Part shown: positions 6,358-10,394 of the stretch, one piece after another
How positions within the stretch are numbered: the stretch's first letter is position 1
Layout of the letters: every line of letters starts with the position of its first letter
Assembly (NCBI GenBank): GCA_964600075.1
Contig: CAZRIE010000138.1
Location: 1-10,394, forward strand
Reading direction: 5' to 3'
Source: CAZRIE01 sp964600075
GTDB lineage: Bacteria; Bacteroidota; Bacteroidia; Flavobacteriales; Flavobacteriaceae
DNA: 10,394 nt
The notes under the pieces: model-generated
Database searches by the model: none
Told to the model about the DNA's origin: nothing
What the model saw: the letters and a program-made list of their open reading frames with translations, nothing else
Program-made: the position numbers and the translations under genes

Positions 6358-6684
6358 CAGGTGATCCTTGATTTTTATGAGCTCGGTTTTGATACGTTCT
6401 AATTTATCGATGATCTCAAAATTATCGAGGGCCTTTTGCCGGTTTTCTTTGAGGTGTGTCTTCGCGCCTTCGAGCGTAAACCCACGCTCTTTGACCAAGT
6501 GATAGATAAGTTTAAGGTTGCTAATGTCTTGTGGCGTAAATTTTCGATTGCCTTTAGCGTTCTTTTTCGGTTTGAGGGCATCGAACTCCTTTTCCCAAAA
6601 GCGGATCAAAGAAGTGTTTACATCAAAGGCTTTGGCGACTTCGCCTATACCATAATACCTTTTTTCGGGAAGTTCTACTTGCAT
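6355..6684 (-). CDS. Small MerR-family transcriptional regulator
   Basis: This 109-residue cytoplasmic DNA-binding protein has a winged helix-turn-helix at about 9-78. YYGIGEVAKAFDVNTSLIRFWEKEF (10-34) forms the helix-turn-helix, and NRKFTPQDISNLKLIYHLV (46-64) the wing and next helix. A short charged helix (79-109) would be the dimerisation coiled coil. There is no C-terminal effector domain and no cysteine, so metal sensing of the classic MerR type is unlikely. The start codon overlaps the stop of the M23 gene by one base (TAATG), implying translational coupling. The regulated genes are not shown by sequence. The nearest candidates are lemA and the TPM genes downstream, or its own operon. 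Confidence 0.9.
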   Translation of the reverse strand: MQVELPEKRYYGIGEVAKAFDVNTSLIRFWEKEFDALKPKKNAKGNRKFTPQDISNLKLIYHLVKERGFTLEGAKTHLKENRQKALDNFEIIDKLERIKTELIKIKDHL

Positions 6685-7661
6685 TAGTCCAAAGATTGAT
6701 TTTCTTGTGCGGCGTATTTCAACATATTCTGGAATTCTTCAGGGGAGAGACTTCCATAGTAGAAGTTGATGGGGTTGATGCGGTCTCCGTCTTTCCAGAC
6801 CTCATAATGAAGGTGTGGGGCTTCTGACCGCCCTGTATTTCCAACAAAACCAATAAGGTCACCACGTTTTACCTTTTGCCTCTTTTTCACGTTGTATTTG
6901 CTCAAATGCCCGTAAAGGGTCTTATAGCCATAACCATGGTCTATACGAATGTGTTTTCCGTAACCTGATGAACCGTTATCGGCACGTATTACTTTTCCGT
7001 CACCTGGCGCATAAATGGGCGTACCTTTTGCAGCGGAGAAATCCATACCGCGATGCATTTTACGTGCTTTGGTAAATGGATCTGACCGCCAACCGTAACC
7101 CGAAGCCATATGCCGCAAATTTTCGTTGTTGATCGGCTGAATTGCCGGAATGGCCATCAAAAGTTTTTCTTTTTCCTCGGCGAGTTTGGTAATCTCGTCA
7201 AGTGATTTTGACTGAATCGTCATTTGCTTCTTGATGATATCAAGGCGTTTTGTGGTTGCAATAACCATCTCTGAATTGTTAAAGCCTTCCAAAGATTTAT
7301 AGCGGTTTATACCACCAAAACCCGCGCGTCGCTGTTCTTCGGGAATAGGATTGGCCTCAAAATACAACCGATAGATGTTATTGTCGCGGTCTTCTATATT
7401 TGCCAAGACCTCTTCGATTTGAACCATTTTACGGTTCAAAAGCTCGAATTGAAGTTCGTAGTTCTTCATTTCACGTGACAATGAAAGTTCTTTTGGCGTA
7501 TTGATTAGATTGGTGTTCATCAAAAGTACCAACGATAACAGCCCAAAAAGAAAAGAACCTAAGGCAAAAAGGCCAATATTACGGTAACGCCGCGATTTCT
7601 TCGGCTCTATCTTCCGATACGAGAGCGTATCGGGATCGTAATAGTACTTTACCTTAGACAT
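6684..7661 (-). CDS. M23-family (LytM/lysostaphin-type) metallopeptidase, membrane-anchored
   Basis: This 325-residue protein is a predicted zinc endopeptidase acting on peptidoglycan cross-links, or a regulator of such an enzyme. It has a short basic cytoplasmic N-terminus, a single membrane helix at about 28-50, a coiled-coil-like region (about 60-170), and a C-terminal M23 domain (about 184-300). All expected catalytic positions are present: H203 and D207 (HRGMD), H252 (GHL), and H283/H285 (HLHYE). It is therefore likely active, unlike EnvC/NlpD-type degenerate activators. The signal-anchor topology puts the domain in the periplasm. It starts at the ATG at 7661, after an A-rich leader, and diverges from alaS. 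The arrangement next to alaS and before a small merR gene is one I recognise from other Bacteroidetes. Confidence 0.93.
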   Translation of the reverse strand: MSKVKYYYDPDTLSYRKIEPKKSRRYRNIGLFALGSFLFGLLSLVLLMNTNLINTPKELSLSREMKNYELQFELLNRKMVQIEEVLANIEDRDNNIYRLYFEANPIPEEQRRAGFGGINRYKSLEGFNNSEMVIATTKRLDIIKKQMTIQSKSLDEITKLAEEKEKLLMAIPAIQPINNENLRHMASGYGWRSDPFTKARKMHRGMDFSAAKGTPIYAPGDGKVIRADNGSSGYGKHIRIDHGYGYKTLYGHLSKYNVKKRQKVKRGDLIGFVGNTGRSEAPHLHYEVWKDGDRINPINFYYGSLSPEEFQNMLKYAAQENQSLD

Positions 7662-7676
7662 GAATGTATTTTATCC

Positions 7677-7684
7677 TATTTTTG
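7677..7684 (+). promoter_or_regulatory. Possible -7 box for alaS
   Basis: TATTTTTG on the plus strand matches TAnnTTTG and is identical to the box before der. It would start alaS transcription near 7690, with a leader of about 70 nt. Its -33 region would fall at the start of the divergent M23 gene and has no clear TTG. If real, the alaS and M23 promoters overlap face to face. Confidence 0.35.
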
Positions 7685-7704
7685 TGGCGTTTTAACTGGT
7701 AGAA

Positions 7705-7712
7705 CAAATATA
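7705..7712 (-). promoter_or_regulatory. Probable -7 box of the M23-merR operon promoter
   Basis: On the minus strand, TATATTTG (7712-7705) matches TAnnTTTG exactly. It is the same octamer as in the tRNA promoter. Transcription would start near 7698, giving a leader of about 37 nt to the ATG at 7661. The -33 region reads only as a T-rich stretch with no TTG at the usual distance, so the evidence is the -7 box plus location. Confidence 0.5.
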
Positions 7713-7762
7713 AAAATAGTTTCCTTTAAAACGTTGAAATTTACAAAACCTTATAATTTTCT

Positions 7763-10378
7763 ATGACTTCCAAGGATATTCGAGCGCAATTCCTGAACTT
7801 TTTTAAAGAAAAAGGCCACAAAATTGTACCATCTGCTCCTATGGTTATCAAAGATGATCCTACCTTATTGTTCACCAATGCGGGTATGAATCAGTTCAAG
7901 GAATTCTTTTTGGGAAATAGTGTCGCAAAATATTCTCGGGTGGTAGATACGCAGAAATGTTTGCGTGTAAGCGGTAAGCATAATGATTTGGAGGAAGTCG
8001 GAAAAGACACGTACCACCATACCATGTTCGAAATGTTGGGCAATTGGAGTTTTGGGGACTATTTTAAAAGGGATGCGATTCACTGGGCTTGGGAACTGCT
8101 GACCAAAGTTTTAGATGTCGATAAGGAAAGTCTGTATGTATCTGTCTTTAAAGGAAGCGATGATGCCGATAAGCTTGGAATGGACAGTGAAGCCTTCGAT
8201 CTCTGGAGAGCTATCATACCAGAAGACCGTATCATTTTGGGCAATAAAAAGGACAATTTCTGGGAAATGGGTAACCAGGGGCCCTGTGGCCCTTGTTCCG
8301 AGATACATGTCGATATTCGTTCAAAAGATGAAAAAGCTAAAGTTCCTGGGGCTTCGCTAGTGAACCAAGACCACCCGTTAGTGATCGAAATATGGAATTT
8401 GGTTTTCATGCAATATAACCGCAAGGCAGATGGGAAACTGGAAACACTGCCGGCCAAACATGTCGATACGGGTATGGGCTTTGAGCGCCTATGTATGGTA
8501 CTGCAGGGCGTAAAATCGAATTATGATACCGATGTTTTTCGACCGATTATACGTGAAATTGAGACGATTACGAACCATAAATATGGAAAATTAGAGGAAA
8601 CCGATATTGCGATTCGGGTAATCGCCGACCATATTCGAGCCGTATCTTTTTCGATTGCCGATGGGCAATTGCCAAGTAATACAGGTGCGGGCTATGTTAT
8701 TCGACGAATTTTGCGGCGTGCGATTCGCTATGGTTTCACTTTTCTTAATACCAAAGGGCCGTTTATGTTCCGTTTGGTAAAGATATTGACCGATTCCATG
8801 GGTACTGCTTTTCCTGAGTTAAGAGAACAACGGCAACTCATAGAAAATGTAATCAAAGAAGAAGAGCATTCCTTTTTAAATACCTTGGAACAGGGCCTTG
8901 TACTATTAGATCAGGTCATCGTGAATACCAAAGGAAAAGAAGTCGACGGTAAAAAGGCCTTTCAACTCTACGATACCTACGGGTTCCCTATTGATTTGAC
9001 CGCATTGATCTTATCGGAAAAGGGATATTCCTTGGATGAAAAGGGCTTCGAACAGGCAATGCAGGAGCAGAAGAAACGTTCAAAATCTGCCTCTGAAATC
9101 TCGAAGGAAGATTGGGTAGTGCTCTTTGATGACTTAGAACAAGAATTTGTCGGTTATGATGTATTGGAAACTAAAGTAAAATTGGTAAAATACCGAAAAG
9201 TCACCTCAAAGAAAGCGGGAGAACAGTATCAATTGGTGTTCAACCTTACCCCTTTCTATCCCGAAGGGGGAGGCCAAGTAGGGGATAAGGGCTATCTCGA
9301 AGTTCCAAACGGCGATGTAGTCTATATTTTGGATACCAAAAAAGAGAACAACGAAATCATCCACTTTGCCAAGAACCTACCAAAAAACCTGAACGAAACA
9401 TTCAAGGCCGTAGTTGATAAAAAACAACGTCAGCGTACCGAGGCCAACCACACGGCTACCCATTTATTACATCAAGCATTGCGAGAGGTATTGGGTGCCC
9501 ACGTCGAACAAAAAGGTTCTGCAGTTCATTCCAAATACTTGCGTTTTGACTTCTCACATTTTGCAAAATTGACTACAGATGAGCAGCGCCATGTAGAAAA
9601 TTTTGTAAATGCCCGTATCGCAGGGCAACTGCCTTTTGAGGAAAATCGTCACCTACCTATGGCAGATGCTTTAGAACAGGGTGCTATGGCACTGTTCGGC
9701 GAGAAATATGGCGATGCCGTACGTACGGTTCGTTTTGGGCAGTCCATCGAATTATGCGGGGGAACACATGTTAAAAACACAGCTGATATTTGGCATTTTA
9801 AAATCAAATCGGAAGGTGCGGTCGCAGCGGGAATCCGACGTATCGAAGCGATAACCTACGATGCGGTAAAAGACTTTTATTTCGATAACCACCGCATACT
9901 TTTTGAAATCAAAGATTTATTGAACAATGCACAAGATCCGGTAAAGTCAGTCGTTTCGCTTCAAGATGAGAATACTCAACTGAAAAAGGAAGTCGAAAAT
10001 TTATTGAAGGATAAGGCCAAAAATTTAAAAGGCGAACTACAGCAAGAGCTAAAAGAAGTCAACGGTATCAAATTCTTAGCCAAAAAAGTCGATTTGGATG
10101 CTGGCGGAATCAAAGACCTTTCCTTTGAGATGGGCAATAATCAAGATAACTTGTTTCTGTTATTTGGTGCGGAGCAGAACGGTAAGGCCTTGCTCTCTTG
10201 TTACATCTCCAAAAAATTGGTGGCCGAAAAAGGCTTGAATGCGGGCAATATCATCCGTGAACTTGGGAGATATATTCAAGGCGGTGGTGGTGGACAGCCA
10301 TTTTTTGCTACTGCCGGAGGTAAAAATCCCGATGGCATTAAAGAAGCTCTGGAAAAGGCGAAAGATTATCTGAAATAA
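7763..10378 (+). CDS. alaS: Alanine--tRNA ligase
   Basis: AlaRS is a cytoplasmic class II synthetase that joins alanine to tRNA-Ala and edits mischarged Ser/Gly. The 871-residue protein is complete, with a TAA stop at 10376-10378. The catalytic core (about 1-250) contains FTNAGMNQFK (37-46), GNWSFGDYFK (93-102) and motif 3 DTGMGFER (235-242). The tRNA-recognition domain follows (about 250-450). The editing domain (about 550-710) has the zinc motif HTATH (563-567) and CGGTH (665-669), all four ligands present. A coiled coil (about 730-765) leads to the C-Ala domain with the glycine-rich IQGGGGGQPFFATAGG (838-853). The length is normal. The start ATG at 7763 gives the usual N-terminus with the family-typical MTSKDIRAQFLNFF. 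No frameshift or missing residue was seen. Confidence 0.98.
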   Translation: MTSKDIRAQFLNFFKEKGHKIVPSAPMVIKDDPTLLFTNAGMNQFKEFFLGNSVAKYSRVVDTQKCLRVSGKHNDLEEVGKDTYHHTMFEMLGNWSFGDYFKRDAIHWAWELLTKVLDVDKESLYVSVFKGSDDADKLGMDSEAFDLWRAIIPEDRIILGNKKDNFWEMGNQGPCGPCSEIHVDIRSKDEKAKVPGASLVNQDHPLVIEIWNLVFMQYNRKADGKLETLPAKHVDTGMGFERLCMVLQGVKSNYDTDVFRPIIREIETITNHKYGKLEETDIAIRVIADHIRAVSFSIADGQLPSNTGAGYVIRRILRRAIRYGFTFLNTKGPFMFRLVKILTDSMGTAFPELREQRQLIENVIKEEEHSFLNTLEQGLVLLDQVIVNTKGKEVDGKKAFQLYDTYGFPIDLTALILSEKGYSLDEKGFEQAMQEQKKRSKSASEISKEDWVVLFDDLEQEFVGYDVLETKVKLVKYRKVTSKKAGEQYQLVFNLTPFYPEGGGQVGDKGYLEVPNGDVVYILDTKKENNEIIHFAKNLPKNLNETFKAVVDKKQRQRTEANHTATHLLHQALREVLGAHVEQKGSAVHSKYLRFDFSHFAKLTTDEQRHVENFVNARIAGQLPFEENRHLPMADALEQGAMALFGEKYGDAVRTVRFGQSIELCGGTHVKNTADIWHFKIKSEGAVAAGIRRIEAITYDAVKDFYFDNHRILFEIKDLLNNAQDPVKSVVSLQDENTQLKKEVENLLKDKAKNLKGELQQELKEVNGIKFLAKKVDLDAGGIKDLSFEMGNNQDNLFLLFGAEQNGKALLSCYISKKLVAEKGLNAGNIIRELGRYIQGGGGGQPFFATAGGKNPDGIKEALEKAKDYLK

Positions 10379-10394
10379 TACGCTCCGAATCATA

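Noticed and set aside
7734..7761. TTG-N17-TAATTTTC as an alaS promoter
   Set aside because: The spacing fits, but the transcript would start at or after the alaS ATG at 7763, so it could not give a proper message.

Overview
This window looks like chromosomal DNA of a flavobacterium (Bacteroidetes, probably a marine Flavobacteriaceae). The reasons are moderate-to-low GC, A-rich leaders with no Shine-Dalgarno sequence, Bacteroidetes-type -7 boxes (TAnnTTTG) upstream of several units, and a gene order typical of the group: era and der close together, and alaS divergent from an M23 peptidase followed by merR, lemA and two TPM-domain genes. The genus cannot be fixed by eye.

Layout. At the left edge, on the minus strand, is a partial initiator tRNA-fMet with its own promoter. 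Next, on the plus strand, is an AGCS sodium:amino-acid symporter gene that overlaps era by 14 bp. The 490 bp between era and der hold no gene. They hold a terminator-like hairpin, a TCACCCG heptamer array broken by a 100-N assembly gap, and a degenerate octamer repeat. der follows on the plus strand and converges on a minus-strand block that reads from right to left: M23 peptidase, small MerR regulator, LemA, a soluble TPM protein, and an exported membrane-anchored TPM protein with a glycine-rich tail. alaS (plus strand, complete) diverges from the M23 gene and fills the right end.

How the genes work together. era, der, tRNA-fMet and alaS all serve ribosome assembly or translation. The minus-strand block is a compact envelope-linked unit: M23 and merR overlap by 1 bp, lemA and the first TPM gene are 1 bp apart, and the two TPM genes overlap by 20 bp. 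MerR is its only obvious regulator, and a long inverted repeat lies between merR and lemA.

I found no clearly new system. The most interesting material is intergenic. The regions after era and after der appear to share a two-part sequence module (GCAGT-rich, then GTGTTCAAG...TTTGAACTT), and there are several short-period repeat families, one of which broke the assembly. Second is the poorly understood LemA/TPM/TPM/MerR/M23 cluster.
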